NCBI RefSeq assembly: GCF_035582795.1
Contig: NC_134366.1
Coordinates: 139,524,756-139,588,755, forward strand
Origin: Mycteria americana
Lineage: Eukaryota > Chordata > Aves > Ciconiiformes > Ciconiidae
DNA length: 64,000 bases
Direction of reading: 5' to 3'
The translations under genes and the position numbers were made by a program. Below the pieces are notes generated by a model that searched no databases, was not told where the DNA came from, and saw nothing but the letters and a program-made list of their open reading frames with translations. Position 1 is the first letter of the stretch. Every line of letters begins with the position of its first letter. Positions 14,901-26,885 of this stretch are shown piece by piece.

Positions 14901-17653
14901 CTCACTAAAGGATTATTCTGCTAAAAGGAGCTAAATAGAATAATGCAGATCTGCATTACTCTGAGTGAACCTGCTTAAAATATTCAGATGGTGAGAACCA
15001 TTAGACATTTTCAATAGTAATAACTGAAAGAGAGAAAGTATTTTCTGGGAAGCATTCTCCTTATAAAGAGGTTCAAATGTTGCTCCAGTCATACTAAATA
15101 ACCAGGAAATTAGAGGAGAAAAGGGCTGTGTACTTATTGAGGCATCCAACCAGAAGTCCAGTATTGTAGATTTTTACTTCAGCTAATCCACCTCTGTTTT
15201 CAACAAGTGTGGACTTTAAAATTACCTCTGGTTTACAGAATTAGAAACAGATCTTATTGCTCTGCTTCTTGGTCTGCTTGGGTTTACTTGTTATTTTAGA
15301 GAAAGTCAGTCTCTCATTGTGGGAGAAGAAAGAGATGAAGGTACTTTCCTACCTGACAAAAATTGCCAATTCATCTTCAGTTTATAGAATGGATGGTTAC
15401 TCCTTTAAATGATGGCAGGAATTCCTTTGAATAATGGTCAAATTGTCTAAATAAGTGGTTCTTTGAGAGATAGAAACGTCCATTTGAGAATGCGTGCCAG
15501 GGGCTCACCCCGAATACCCTAACTTGATTGCACAAGTTCATGGCCTAATGGTTTCTTGCTTGGAAGGTCATAGCCATTCATCACTCTGAAGATACGGTTT
15601 GCAGTACCCATAGCAAAACCCACTTATTGTCAGAATCTCATGTTTGCCCGCAAAATAAAAGATTCAAATCCAAGAATCTGTTCTAATAGCTTAGCCACAC
15701 TTTATGAAACACATCTGATATTAACATCTGTCTTTGAGAATAAAGGAGAGCATGTATTCACTATAACAGCCAGGAAAGCAGAAAAAAAGAGCTATATCCC
15801 CCCATGGCTTGTTTCTGTCCCTCCCTTCTGTGGCAGATCAAGCTAGCAGTGACTTGTCATAAGTCTCCTCCTTCTCCGCAGTCACGGTCTCCTTCTGCCT
15901 CAAGTGGACACACATTCTCTGTCGGGATGAGCTGAATCACTGGCATGGTCTTCTTATTCAGGTCTTCAATCCAGACTAATAACAAACATACCATTTTCTC
16001 TATCACAGGGTTTCTCTGCCTCATAATTTGCTTTGGCAGCAATGGTGTGGCATGTTAGGTACTCTTATGAACCTGGTCCTCACTCTTATAACCAGTGCAC
16101 ACAATAGTTGGAGGCAAAGCTAGCTATGTCCAACAGGAACTGCATGCTCACTACTAATACAACACAGCATATCTAATTTAACTTTTAAAGTAAATTTACA
16201 TGGCTTCTTAGCAACAGACTTGCTAGAATCATTCAACAAATGCTTTGAACTTGTGATACAACTTATTTGCACAAATGCTTTCTCAATTAAAATCACAGTG
16301 ATAATGGAGGTGGGTTCCCAATGGTGTGAATGCAGAGCAAAGGCAAGAGGATTGCTGCTTCATAGCTACATGCAGTATGCCGTGTGCATTTCTACTAGCA
16401 TGTGTGACATCTAAGTACTGTGATTTATTATTGAAGGGTCAACAATGCAGACTACAGTATTTGCATTTGCAGCAGTTATTTTTACATAAATTTTATACTG
16501 GAAGAAAACATGCATTTGGCAAAATATATGGAAAAGGCCATAGACATGCAGATATTCATGTGTCATCCATGAATTAAAGCAGTTCCATGATGTCAGCTAC
16601 AGCTGACTGGGCACACTTCAATGTGACGGGGAGTTTTTGATGGAAAATGGGTGGCGGAAAATTGAAGGATGGAAAACCAGGGTAATGACAACAGTTAGCA
16701 AAGCAGTGTATTGAATGAGCAACAACAGAACATTGGAATGATGGAGAGAAAAGTGGCAGAAAGCAGGGTGTTACAGAGCTGGGACCAAGTTGCCATCCTG
16801 AGTCTTTGGCAGGTTTGAGAATTGTCTGGTGAGGGAGCGAAATTATATCGTAAGACCCAATGCACTGCCATGATCCCAGAACACTATGCAAATAGCAAAT
16901 ATGAATAATGAACATCTAAAGCAAGAACTGTGCACCAGGCAAACAATTCATAAACTGGGATATTTGTCTAAGCCATTTGCAAGTAAATTCAATTAATAAG
17001 CAAATTAATAACAATCACACAAGTCTATTTGTGCATAAGTCACTCGCAAAGTATGGGGTCTGATTTCCTGCTACTTGCATCTTGAGCAGTCATCTCCATC
17101 CATGTAAAATGAATTTAATATTTTTCAAATCTGGTTTTGTAGGATTTCCCACCTTCTTCAAAGTCACTTTGAAGCAATACAAGCAAGTATTTAGATGGCA
17201 GTGAGCAAGAGGGTCCACTGAACACTTCTGCCTGCTCAGCTCTGCATATGACAGCTCAGCCTGGCTTCCTAGGGAAAAATCTGTGCCTTTGCTTTTCAAG
17301 TCCATTTTCTCTACACTGTCTTCTTCCCATCGCTTCTAAATCCATTAGCCCATTTCAAAACATCAACTTTCATGAAAAATAGTGACAGGAGAGGAGAGGA
17401 ACCCACATTAGTGTCTCTGCTGAGGCTGCAATACACCTTTACTGTTATTTGCTTAATTTAGTGGAAACACTGGCCTTTCAGCACATAGAGTTCAGAATCA
17501 CCCACAGCATATGTCACTAGCAGCTAGGGAATGGGACACAATGGATGGAGGATACTGAGTGTACCTGTGCAAGATAAGGAGTATTCTTATCAGGAGTGTG
17601 AAGTGGCAGAGCTTGTGGGAATACATTTCAAGTACAACTGAAGGTAGTTAGAG
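8980..17653. other. intergenic, no gene seen
   Basis: Unique-looking AT-rich sequence with no recognisable protein, RNA gene or repeat family. The stretch around 13985-14120 looks like slowly evolving non-coding DNA in style, but this cannot be judged without alignment. Confidence 0.7.
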
Positions 17654-17798
17654 ATAGAATCGTAGAATCATAGAATCACAGAATGCTTCGGATTGGAAGG
17701 GACCTTTACAGGTCATCTAGTCCAACCCCCCTGCAAGCGCAGGGACATCTTTAACTAGATCAGGTTGCTCAGAGCACCGTCCAACCTGACCTTGGATA
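17654..17798 (-). mobile_element. CR1 LINE 3' end
   Basis: It begins with repeated ATAGAATC/ACAGAATG octamers, the reverse complement of the CR1 (ATTCTRTG) tail, then the GATTGGAAGGGACC and CATCTAGTCCAACCCC blocks of the CR1 3' UTR. It is truncated at about 145 bases. The solo LTR lies about 30 bases beyond. Confidence 0.92.
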
Positions 17799-17825
17799 AA
17801 GGTCACTAAAACATAAAACAAGAGC

Positions 17826-17830
17826 CACCC
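17826..17830. repeat. target-site duplication, left copy
   Basis: CACCC, identical to 18409-18413 on the other side of the LTR. Confidence 0.85.
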
Positions 17831-18408
17831 TGTCATGGTTTAACCACAGCTGGCAACTAAGCCCCACACAGCAGCTCACTCACTCCCCCCCGGTGGGATG
17901 GGGGAGAGAATTGGAAGAGTAAAAGTAAGAAAACTCGTGGGTTGAGATAAAGACAGTTTAATAAACTAAAGCAAAAGCCGTGAACACAAGCAAAGCAAAG
18001 CAAGGAATTTATTCAGTCCTTCCCATCAGCAGGCAGGTGTTCAGCCATCTCCAGGAGAGCAGGGCTCCATCATGGGTAATGGTTACTTGGGATCCTCGGT
18101 TCAACGGTTACTTGGCCATCACTCCGAACGTCCCCCTTTCCTTCTTCTTCCCCTGCTTTATATACTGACCATGACGCCATATGGTATGGAATAGCCCTTT
18201 GGTCAGTTTGGATCAGCTGTCCTGGCTGTGTCCCCTCCCAGCTTCTTCTGCACCTGGCAGAGCACGGGAAGCTGAAAAGTCCTTGACTGGTGCAGCAACA
18301 ACTAAAAATCTCTGTATTACCAACACTGTTTTCAGCATAAATCCAAAACATAGCCCCATACCAGCCACTATAAAGAAAATTAACTCTATCTCAGCTGAAA
18401 CCAGGACA
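17831..18408 (-). mobile_element. solo LTR of an avian endogenous retrovirus
   Basis: A 578-bp long terminal repeat on the minus strand. Its ends are TGTCCTGGTTT (minus strand) and, at the other end, the inverted copy of TGTCATGGTTT, giving an 11-bp imperfect terminal inverted repeat with TG...CA limits. Read on the minus strand it shows TATATAAAG at 18164-18156, then AATAAA at 18013-18008 and ATTAAA at 17962-17957, the expected U3-R-U5 order. It is flanked by 5-bp direct repeats CACCC (17826-17830 and 18409-18413). No internal retroviral sequence or second LTR is adjacent, so it is a solo LTR left by recombination. I recognise the sequence as a common bird LTR family but cannot name the exact subfamily. 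Confidence 0.92.
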
Positions 18409-18413
18409 CACCC
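18409..18413. repeat. target-site duplication, right copy
   Basis: CACCC, identical to 17826-17830. Five bases fits several retrovirus classes, so the class is not decided by it. Confidence 0.85.
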
Positions 18414-18623
18414 CAAAACCAACCTGTTTAACCTACAGTAAGAATATGAAGTTCCATGACTCTGCTTCCAGTCCTAATCAGCTTCCACATTTAAGTCACC
18501 ATGTTAGTTCATACTCCTCAGAACAGCGTGTTTCACTGTGGTATCCATGCAATATTTTTTGCATTCTTCCACTGATTTGCAAAGGACTTACTTACATAAG
18601 TAATTTAAGAATAAGAGTTTAAG

Positions 18624-18679
18624 TTTTTGTTGTTTGTTGTTGGTTTGTTTTTGGTTTTGTTTTGTTTTTTTTTTTTTTT
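18624..18679. repeat. T-rich low-complexity tract
   Basis: TTTGTTG-type units ending in a long T-run. It is the reverse of an A-rich tail, but no retroelement body is recognised next to it. Confidence 0.8.
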
Positions 18680-21443
18680 AAATGGGAACAATAAGAAATA
18701 TGTTCTAGCCAATTTAGGAATATGTGAATACGTAAATTTACACCTCCAAGGTGGGGTTTCTTAAACATAATGCCATTTATCCTACGCTACAGGAATTTAA
18801 AAAACAGCTACAGTAAGTACAAAAATGTCTAATGAAATATTTCAGAAGAGATTATGGCATGTAACCTGCCAATTGAGATTTGATATACTGCAGGGAAGCC
18901 TGAGGACTTGACATGTAATTTTAAAAAAGTTAGATTTCCTTGACTTAAATAGCAACCCATGTATTAATCAAACCCCACAGAGCCAGCATCTTCAGGTATG
19001 CGGAATCTAAAGCAACATATACTTGCACAATAACAATCTCTAAAACTGTGCATCACTCAGGAAATTATTTCAAAAAGTCAGTCCCTTACTGGTTGTTATT
19101 TCTGAAGCTAGTTATGAACATAGGGCTGCTTGAAATGTTCCAGCAAAGCCAGTGTGTTAGTATCAAGATGCTCATTTGCATTTACTTTGGTTTGGTGAAC
19201 TTTTATCGTCCCAGAGCCTAGCTCCAAACCAACTCTACTTCCTGGCAGGCTGCCTTGGAACCGGGAACCTTGTTTTTTCTTCAAGCACCACTTCATCCAA
19301 AGATCATCTAACCTGCTCAGGAGCCTGGCTTGCCATGTCTCAAGCAATCTGCTTGGTAGGTCTCTGGCGTCCCCCATGCTAGGGCTGACCCCCCATATAC
19401 TGGTCTACGTTCAGATGTCTGAGGCAGGACCCTGGAAACCCGGGAACTGTCCACCTAATCAGGGCTTTCCTCCAGTTTTGCAGCAGTGAGGTGGAAGCCG
19501 GGGAGAACCCTCACTCCCCAAGCTTTCAAGCTCATACATCTTGGGCCTGAAGCCTGAAAACCCTCACATGGACTCACTGTGCAGGTGTCCAGGCAGGGCT
19601 CACCCTCCTACCACTGAATTCGTCTGCAGCTTGTCAGGCAAGCTGGCATTTTTGTTAGTTGAGCTGCTGCCACTGGTTGGAAAACTCAGGAGTTCTCATG
19701 AACAGGAAACTCTGCTTTTCAGATAGCTTTAAGAAAAAATATGGTTCTTTCCCAAAAAGAGTTCACAAATTGAAACCAGTACCTGGTAACAGCTTCATTA
19801 TTGTTTGTCTTCAAGGAGGTTCCACTTGGGCTAAGTGCCCCATTTACACATCACAGCAGTACTCTCTTCCAGACATTACAAAGGATAAAAAGGCTGTAGG
19901 GAACTCTTGGGGGTGAAGGCTAGAGAAAAAAGCAATTAGGTTAACTTATTACTCTATCAGATTCGTATACAATCCCATAGGAAAAAAAAAGTCTGCATAA
20001 ACCCTGAAAAATAGCTGGAAGTAATTTGTGGAGTTTTTTAGCTCGCTGGTTGTTTTGTGCTGCAAGCCGGGAGCAGAACTATGTTCTATGCGATGTGTTA
20101 TTCACAGCTGGAGAAACATGGGCTTAATATTGGGTCAGGGTTTGCTGGTGATATCAAGACATTTCATTAAAAAAGGTAATGTCTGCAGGTTTTCTGCATC
20201 TCAGTCCTAAGATTTAATCCATGGGGAGCAAGTTGAAAATGAAAAATAATGATGGGAATGAGAGCTCCAAGGCCTAACACTTCACTTGTGAATACAGTAA
20301 GTTTTAAACAAATTATCCACATTTAATTTATCATATTTATCAGCAGCACAAGTTTATCAGATGTGTCGACAACAACTTCAGTCTAACCTCTGAGAAGCTC
20401 ACTCCCCAGTTCTGTCACAACGTCAGAGCAGGACTACGCTGTCTGTGCACAGCTCAGTGCCCAGGTACCTGCAGAACTGTCCTGCTCAGGGAAAGCCTCA
20501 AACTGTGTTTCAGGACAATTAATCTCCCTGTAGCTCCCCCAAGAGCCTGCTAAGAGTGTGAGATATGGAGGAAGCTCTCCTCCCAAATGCCGGGCCCTAT
20601 CTCTCCGCTCAGAGTCTCTATCCTCTTCTACCCGGCTGCAGGGGAGGAGCATGGGGATTGCCCTTATAATTAGAAGCTTCATACCTCTCACAACTAATCA
20701 CAGTCTGATCCTCCTCTCTCTGCAATTGGCTTCTTCCCATTGCAAAATCCTCTGCTCCTGGATGTTTCGTTCTCCCCTGCCAATAAAGAGAGGTATTTAG
20801 CCAGTAATTCTGAGCAGCTGCTGAATATCCCTCCTTCCAGTCCTTGCTGTTTTCCTTCAGCTTCGACCTGCGCAGAAAATGCCTTCTGCTTATGCCTGAA
20901 CTATTGTGACAGATTACTTTTAATTAATCTGTCATTAAATCATATTTGACATAGATCAGAAATAATCCAAAGCGAAACGCCTAAAAATTCTGACTCCCAT
21001 TTCACCAGACTGGGGAAAGGCAGACTAATTGCTGCCTGCTACATAAACCCCAGGCAGGTACCGCAAACGTTCAAAGGAGCTTGGAAAGGACGTCTTCCAT
21101 GGCAGCCCTCCTGGGAACAGAGAGCCCCGTTTGTGCGGCTCTGCCTCCACGGGGATGGGGAAGAAGCCAGTGCTCTCAGCCCTACCTGCCTGCTCAGGGC
21201 TACGCACCGCAGCAGCGAGTGACTGTAACAGAGGCAGTGGATGTTTCCAAAAACAAGAAAACCATCTCCTCGGAGATGGTATTTAAGGAAACACATTTTT
21301 TTCCTTGCAGAGCTTGCAGAGTTCAAAGCTAGAAGGCAGTATCTGATCACCTAGACAAGCCTCAAGCTAAGTACACCTTTGGCTATAAGCATCCCATGGC
21401 TTCCCCTATATAATATAATCAGGAAATGCCAGGTCTTTAGGAT

Positions 21444-21483
21444 GACAGGATTGGGTTTTATTCGACAGGATTGGGTTTTATTC
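21444..21483. repeat. exact tandem duplication of 20 bases
   Basis: The 20-mer GACAGGATTGGGTTTTATTC is present twice head to tail, followed by the partial GAC. No divergence between copies. Confidence 0.95.
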
Positions 21484-24465
21484 GACTGCTCTTTTGTCAT
21501 AAACTTGGACCAAGCTACTGCAACTTCTAGAAACCAATAGTAGAGCAAGTTTAAACCTGCAATATACCTCACCTGGGACTCATGATCAAAGCTGAATCAT
21601 TTCTCAGGTTGTGACCTGGCATGGGGCCAAAATAAGGGATCTCAGTTAAAAGGTCTGTGAATAACACCGGATAAGATTTTAATTGACAGAGAGGATTAAC
21701 ATTCAGCTCATGTTTAAAAAAAAAAACCTATGATGATTACATTACAAAATATGATTTTATTTTTTTATCAAAATGTAAGCTAGAGTAATCCATTACAGAA
21801 GGTTAAAAAAAGACTTTTGAGTTTGTGGAAATCATCACCGTCTTATGTTACACAAAGGAGAGCCCTATATCCAAATGTTGCAGGCTGGAGCTCCAGGAGC
21901 CACTCAGCAGGCATTCTGTCTGCTTGACAAAAAAGCCAGCCAGTAAATCTTATCTATGAGACTTCTACATATGAGGCGATGCCCAAATTTGAAATAAATC
22001 AGTTTGTACAACTCTGATTCAACTGTAATCATATTGATATGCCTTTGTTTAGTTCAAGTTTGTTTTCTGTTTGTGTTATGTTGTGTCTACAATTGATTTT
22101 AGCCCTGACAGCAATTACTATTTTCTTGTGCAGCTTCGTCCAGAATAATAATAAAAAAAAAATTCCACGCAGAGAAGAAAGGAACAATGAATCAATTTTT
22201 ACAAACAGCCAAAAAAAACCCTCAAAACCCATCCAAATTGTGGCTAATTTGACGATGGCATCTTGCCCGTGATCTGTCCTTCCTGGCTATGCTCTTTTTC
22301 AGCTCCATTGCTGGTTTTGTGATACCCAGCCCTGTAAGTTTCCACTTACTGCACTAGAGAGGAAAAAGCTGCCACTATTGCCTTGCGTGCAGCAGCATAC
22401 CATTCCTAGACGTGTCTACAGGATGGCCTTTATACACTAGTGAGACTGCTGTCCCATTGCATCCTATACAAGAGCTGAAGCCCCTTCCAGGAACCCCACT
22501 AGAACCCGAGGCTTCGAGAAAGTGTGTTGGAGTCCGATCCGTGGCAAGAGGAATAAAACCCATATTCTTCTGAATTGCAGAAATCTGCTAAAAGGAAACC
22601 AAAACCTGAAAAAGAGGAAAAAACCCTACCCCAAACCACTCATTAGGAAGCATGGAAAGCTATTCCGTGATTCAGGAAGTCCTTAATCCGGACCAGACTT
22701 GGTCTGAACTGTGGTGGGCTATGCTATTGCCAGATGCTGTTTCCGATGGGATTTATTTTAAGAGAATATTAGACTTGGCCAAGAAGCTGCCTTTGTTTCA
22801 CTTGTTTTTATCTGGCAGTCTTAGGTGATAGAAAGGGCACTGGGATTGGGGTTTGCTCTTCTCCTAGAACACAACCTTCTTCTTTTTGACATTTGCTGGA
22901 CTCATCACTGGGAAATTAGGAGACATTTCCAGACCACCTGACATTACATTTTGGCCTTGCAGTAATAAGATGATTACACTCAGGAAAATGACCAACTATT
23001 TATTTAGACAGACAGGCCAACTTTGGTGCTGATGACAGCAGTCCTCCCATTGCTGGTGCTTATTGTAATATCTGCTCCTACAAGTGAGGAATAGCCATGG
23101 AGCCAGCCCATAAGAGGATCATTCCCTTCTCCACAGGGAGTGTCTCTAGCGTTGCTGGGGCAGGGACTGACAGCCCTGAGTTGAGCTGAAATGGGATCCT
23201 GGCCATGGGCAGGGGTTGGGGGAGCCCCCAGGGGAGGCTGGGCAGGGCCAGCAGCCCTGGGAGTGCCTTCAGGGCCCTGACAAACACAAATCCCCTCTTC
23301 TTTCTTCAAAAGGAAGCAAATGTGTGGGTCACATGAATTCACTAGTCTGGTCAACATGGTCAGCAGCGGAGAAGATTATTTCTTGCAATAGTTAGATTGT
23401 GATTTTGAATGGTCCTCCTGCTGCATATCAAGATTTAACTATACCTTTCCAAAAGTCCGTTCATCTTCCTCCATCCACGTCTTCCTCTGTCCGCCCTCTC
23501 CTCTCACTCCAGGGAGGCGTTTGGGAAGCACTGCCTCACAGAGACCTAGTGGGCTTGTCTAGGCAAACCAGGCGTGAAGTGAGAAGGGAGAGGTCCAGCA
23601 TGTTTACGAGGCTAGTCTTTGATGAAAGATGCTCTGAAGAACATTGCTGTAATGAGGGAGAAAAATCCTGCAACAGAAAGCTTGTTAGGGAAGAGATTTC
23701 TCTTTCATTCAAGCTGTGTCTTTCTTCCCCTTATCTGACCAACTGAAACAAAATTTCTCTGAACTAAATCTTTCCCACAACGTCTGCAAGACACTGGTCA
23801 TCAGCATGGCCATACATTTTACACTTTTTTTCTGGTAACCACATAGAGGAACCACAAAGGCTTCCCTTCAGTTTCCAAACACAGTGGTGTAAGAGCAGAA
23901 GACGAGTGTTCACGAACAGAAAAGCCCCAAGCCTAGAAAAGGAGCGAGCCAAGAACAGTTAGCATTTTATTTACAAAGGAAAATTGAATAATGTAGATCC
24001 AGTGAAGTAAACATGTATCTAGGTATGATAATATACTTCTATGTGCAAAAATTCTTTCCCAGAATAAAGTTATTTTTACAGTGGACTCACTAGCTCAATA
24101 AAGAAATTTTTATTCCAGAATAATTCCTCCTTTTTGAAAGCAGATAAATTGCTTATTCTGGAGCAGTGTCTAGGCAGCATGCATACCGGCGTAGCTGGAG
24201 AACTGCGGGAACTCATCTATCGACTGCTCTTTCTGTCAGTTTTCCCAATAAGCAAGTCCTATTAGTGTCTGGGGGTGTGTGTGTATGACAGAGAAATACG
24301 AGAGTCTCTCTGTACAAAAAATACTGAAAAATCAAACATTAAAATCTCACAAAAACATAGTCTGCTTCTATAAAACACTTACAGCCTTCAAAACCACTCA
24401 CTGCATCATGAAAAGCAGTAGAGGAGCACTGGAGCTCCTGAGAACCTATTATTTCATGAGCATCC

Positions 24466-24515
24466 AAATGAATGAACTCTGGTTTCCTACAAATGAATGA
24501 ACTCTGGTTTCCTAC
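24466..24515. repeat. exact tandem duplication of 25 bases
   Basis: A 25-base unit starting AAATGAATGAACTC and ending TTTCCTAC occurs twice without a mismatch (24466-24490 and 24491-24515). Confidence 0.95.
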
Positions 24516-25155
24516 AGCTCTGTCTCATGGGCTTTACTGACTGCAATGGCTAAGAAGACACAAGCTCCAGTTGAACTTTTCTCACTGACGTGACATATAC
24601 ATGCAGATTTTGAGGCATGTAACAACACATGAACTCCTAACGCCACCTTTGCCATGCTCTGGGCACAAAGGGATACACAGTGAGCCTCTCCACCCAACTG
24701 GCTTCTTTTTCTTAAATTTATAGGAATATAATAGTCTTTGAGAGTTTTACCCAGCTCTCACATTCAGCTGAAACTGATCAGTGGGTTCAAAAATTAGGAG
24801 CGAGACACATAGACACATGCACACACAAGGGTTGGAACGTATGGAATACATAGGTTCCTACATTTCAACTGGAGAGTAGTCGAGGAGAGGAATGGGTAGC
24901 TATGGAGCTTCATTTATCATATATATGATATGGAAGAGAATTTCCCTGACTGACCGTACGGGTAGACTAGGCTGAGTAGCACAGGCACGGATGTCTATGT
25001 CACAGATGTTCAGATTTCAGATGAAGTGCATTCTGCTGGAGGTTTCCACATAAATCATTGTTTCCACAGAAAACTAACTTTGAAATCAGCACCACTTAGG
25101 ATTTCCACTACTGGGGTACCCATTCAGAAAACTTGGGAAGGCAGGCTGGGAGAAG

Positions 25156-25224
25156 ATCACAGAATCATAGAATAATAGTTTGAGTTGGAAAGGACCTTTA
25201 AAGGTCACCTAGTCCAACCCCTTC
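25156..25224 (-). mobile_element. short CR1 LINE 3' end
   Basis: ATCACAGAATCATAGAATAA, then GAGTTGGAAAGGACC and CACCTAGTCCAACCCC. Only about 70 bases of the CR1 tail remain, ending before a T-rich stretch. Confidence 0.9.
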
Positions 25225-25984
25225 TTTTTTTAAAAATCACACATCTTTATGTTCCCAAGCTGGTGGGCAACGAAGCAAATAAAACAGGGGAGAAGTTAAC
25301 ACAGTAAATGAGCATTCAAAGTTTAACCTAATTTTTAGTTGGTTGTAATTGAAATAATGGTGGCAATACTGCCCAATCCTTTTCTTGGATGGCTTTCAAA
25401 AGAATTAGGAGGTCTTTGAATTAAAAAAAAAAAAAAAAAAAAAAAGGAAGCTGCTAAACATTGTGTTGGAAAGCCTTCATCCCAGCAGCAAAATGTGCAA
25501 CACTGAAGGCAGAATCTCAGAGCTATAGGATGAGATGAAGCCTGAGCAACACAATGCAGAGGGCAAAGCTACAGAGGAACTGTTATGAAACCTGAGAAAG
25601 AGAGGAGAGCTTGCAAAGGAGAATCGCTTTCTAAGGCGATACCTAAAATATAGAGGGACACCACTGAAGGAGGAAGAGAGACTTCCTCCCATTATTGGGA
25701 ATGATAAAGGACTTTCCATTAAAAAGCAATAAAGAAGAACTATTAAACCCTATGGGAGGGAGGACGAGGCAGCGGGAGTAGCAGAAGGCTTGACTGCAGC
25801 CTGCTACCCCATCAAGACCCGATGACAAAAGCATGTGAGTCCCCCCCCGTGAGGGGTCCTGACTCCCCGGGCACTGCACCTCTGCCACGGGTCCGGCCTT
25901 GGCAGGCCCCGGCACGCCAACAGCACGGCTGGGCCCGGGCTGTCAGGTTGCCAGCCGGACTCGGGGAACACCCGCCTGTCCTGG
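25225..25984. other. approach to promoter region, no gene seen
   Basis: Contains the A23 run, then unique sequence that grows GC-rich from about 25830 toward the minisatellite. It could contain distal promoter elements, but none is evident. Confidence 0.6.
25423..25445. repeat. A23 homopolymer
   Basis: Twenty-three A bases. It could be a poly-A tail of a decayed insertion, but the 200 bases before it match nothing I know. Confidence 0.9.
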
Positions 25985-26505
25985 GGTGTGTGCCCGTGCC
26001 CTGCCCGGGCTGGGGACGGGGAGGGGGGAACAGGGGGGGGATGGCGGTGTGGGTGTGTACGTGGGAGGGGTAGTATATGGAATTTTGTGTGTGTGCACAT
26101 TCCCTATGCGGGAAGGAGGTGTGTGGGGAGGGAGGTGTGTAGCGAGGGGGTGTGCTCGTGCCCTGTATGGGAGTGTTAATGTGGGTGCATCCTTGTCTGA
26201 GAGGGGGATCCCCTGCTGGGGGGGCTAGTGTGGGCTCTGTGTGTGTGTGTGCATCCCCTGCCTGGGGGGGTTACTGTGGGTTGTGCGTGTGTGCGCATCC
26301 CCTGCCTGTGCCGCTGAAACAGTGGCTGTGCGTGTCCGTGTCCGTGTGTCCGTGTGTGTGCGCGCATCCCCTGCCTGGGCAGGGGTGCGGGGTGCGTGCG
26401 TACAGCCCCTGCCTGCTGTGAATGCGGGCCGTGTGCGGGTACGCACCCCCTGCCCGGGGCAGTGCGGGGTGCGTGCGTGTGCGCGCAGCCCCCGCCTGGG
26501 CCGGG
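25985..26505. repeat. degenerate GC-rich minisatellite upstream of the CpG island
   Basis: A core resembling GTGTGYGCGCATCCCCTGCC recurs, followed by G-rich spacers. Six clear copies have cores starting near 26251, 26295, 26364, 26402, 26443 and 26485, spaced 38 to 69 bases. More decayed copies occur near 25993, 26095, 26157 and 26187. Copies become more CpG-rich toward the promoter (GCATCCCC becomes GCAGCCCC). The array reads through as open frames in several phases with repeated peptide motifs, so those frames are not genes. Its length in this individual may be collapsed or variable. Confidence 0.8.
26012..26040 (+). other. predicted G-quadruplex motif
   Basis: Four G-runs of 4, 4, 6 and 8 bases are separated by loops of 2, 1 and 4 bases, well inside the usual G3+N1-7 rule. 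It lies at the 5' edge of the minisatellite. Formation is inferred from sequence only. Confidence 0.7.
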
Positions 26506-26544
26506 GAGCGAGGAGCGTGTGCGGGCGCGGGTGTGCGCGCAGGC

Positions 26545-26574
26545 GGGCGGGGGGCGGCGCGGGGGGGCGGGGGG
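26545..26574 (+). other. predicted G-quadruplex motif in CpG island
   Basis: G-runs of 3, 6, 7 and 6 bases with loops of 1, 6 and 1 bases. It overlaps an Sp1-type box and lies shortly upstream of the predicted exon 1. Confidence 0.7.
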
Positions 26575-26616
26575 CGCCCCGCGTGTCCCGGCCGGGAGCG
26601 GCCGTGCCCCCCCGAC

Positions 26617-26637
26617 CCGCCGCCGCCGCCGCCGCCG
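26617..26637. repeat. (CCG)7 trinucleotide repeat
   Basis: Seven perfect CCG units sit in the CpG island, just upstream of or within the predicted 5' UTR. Such repeats are often length-polymorphic. Confidence 0.9.
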
Positions 26638-26735
26638 CGCACAGCCGCAGACACGGGCGGCCGCGCCGGCAGCCGGCAGCTCGCATGCAGCCGGGGATTA
26701 CAGCGGGGCGAGGGCAGCGCGGGCTCGGCTTTTAT

Positions 26736-26758
26736 CCCCCCCCGCCCCCCCCCCCCCC
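26736..26758. repeat. C-run interrupted once by G
   Basis: Twenty-two C and one G (at 26744). It is a G-quadruplex or i-motif candidate on the minus strand and is prone to sequencing and polymerase slippage, so its length should be treated as approximate. Confidence 0.8.
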
Positions 26759-26885
26759 TCCGCCCGCCACCCCAGCCGCTCGCCGCGCTGCTTGTTCGGC
26801 GGCTTTTCGCCTGCGGGGGTAGGAGGGAGATGCCTTTGCCGTGGTTTTTCCACCCCCGGTCCTCTCCGTGCCGGGGGGGGCGGTG

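Larger units (their letters stand above)
18414..25155. other. intergenic, no gene seen; moderately GC-rich blocks
   Basis: Mostly AT-rich. Blocks at about 19190-19700, 20420-20680, 21050-21250 and 23060-23290 are richer in G+C than their surroundings. They hold no supported exon, and the first may be a decayed mobile element. Confidence 0.65.

Noticed and set aside
18070-18441. Open frames on both strands inside the solo LTR
   Set aside because: LTRs are non-coding. The frames cross the promoter and poly-A signals and match no retroviral protein.
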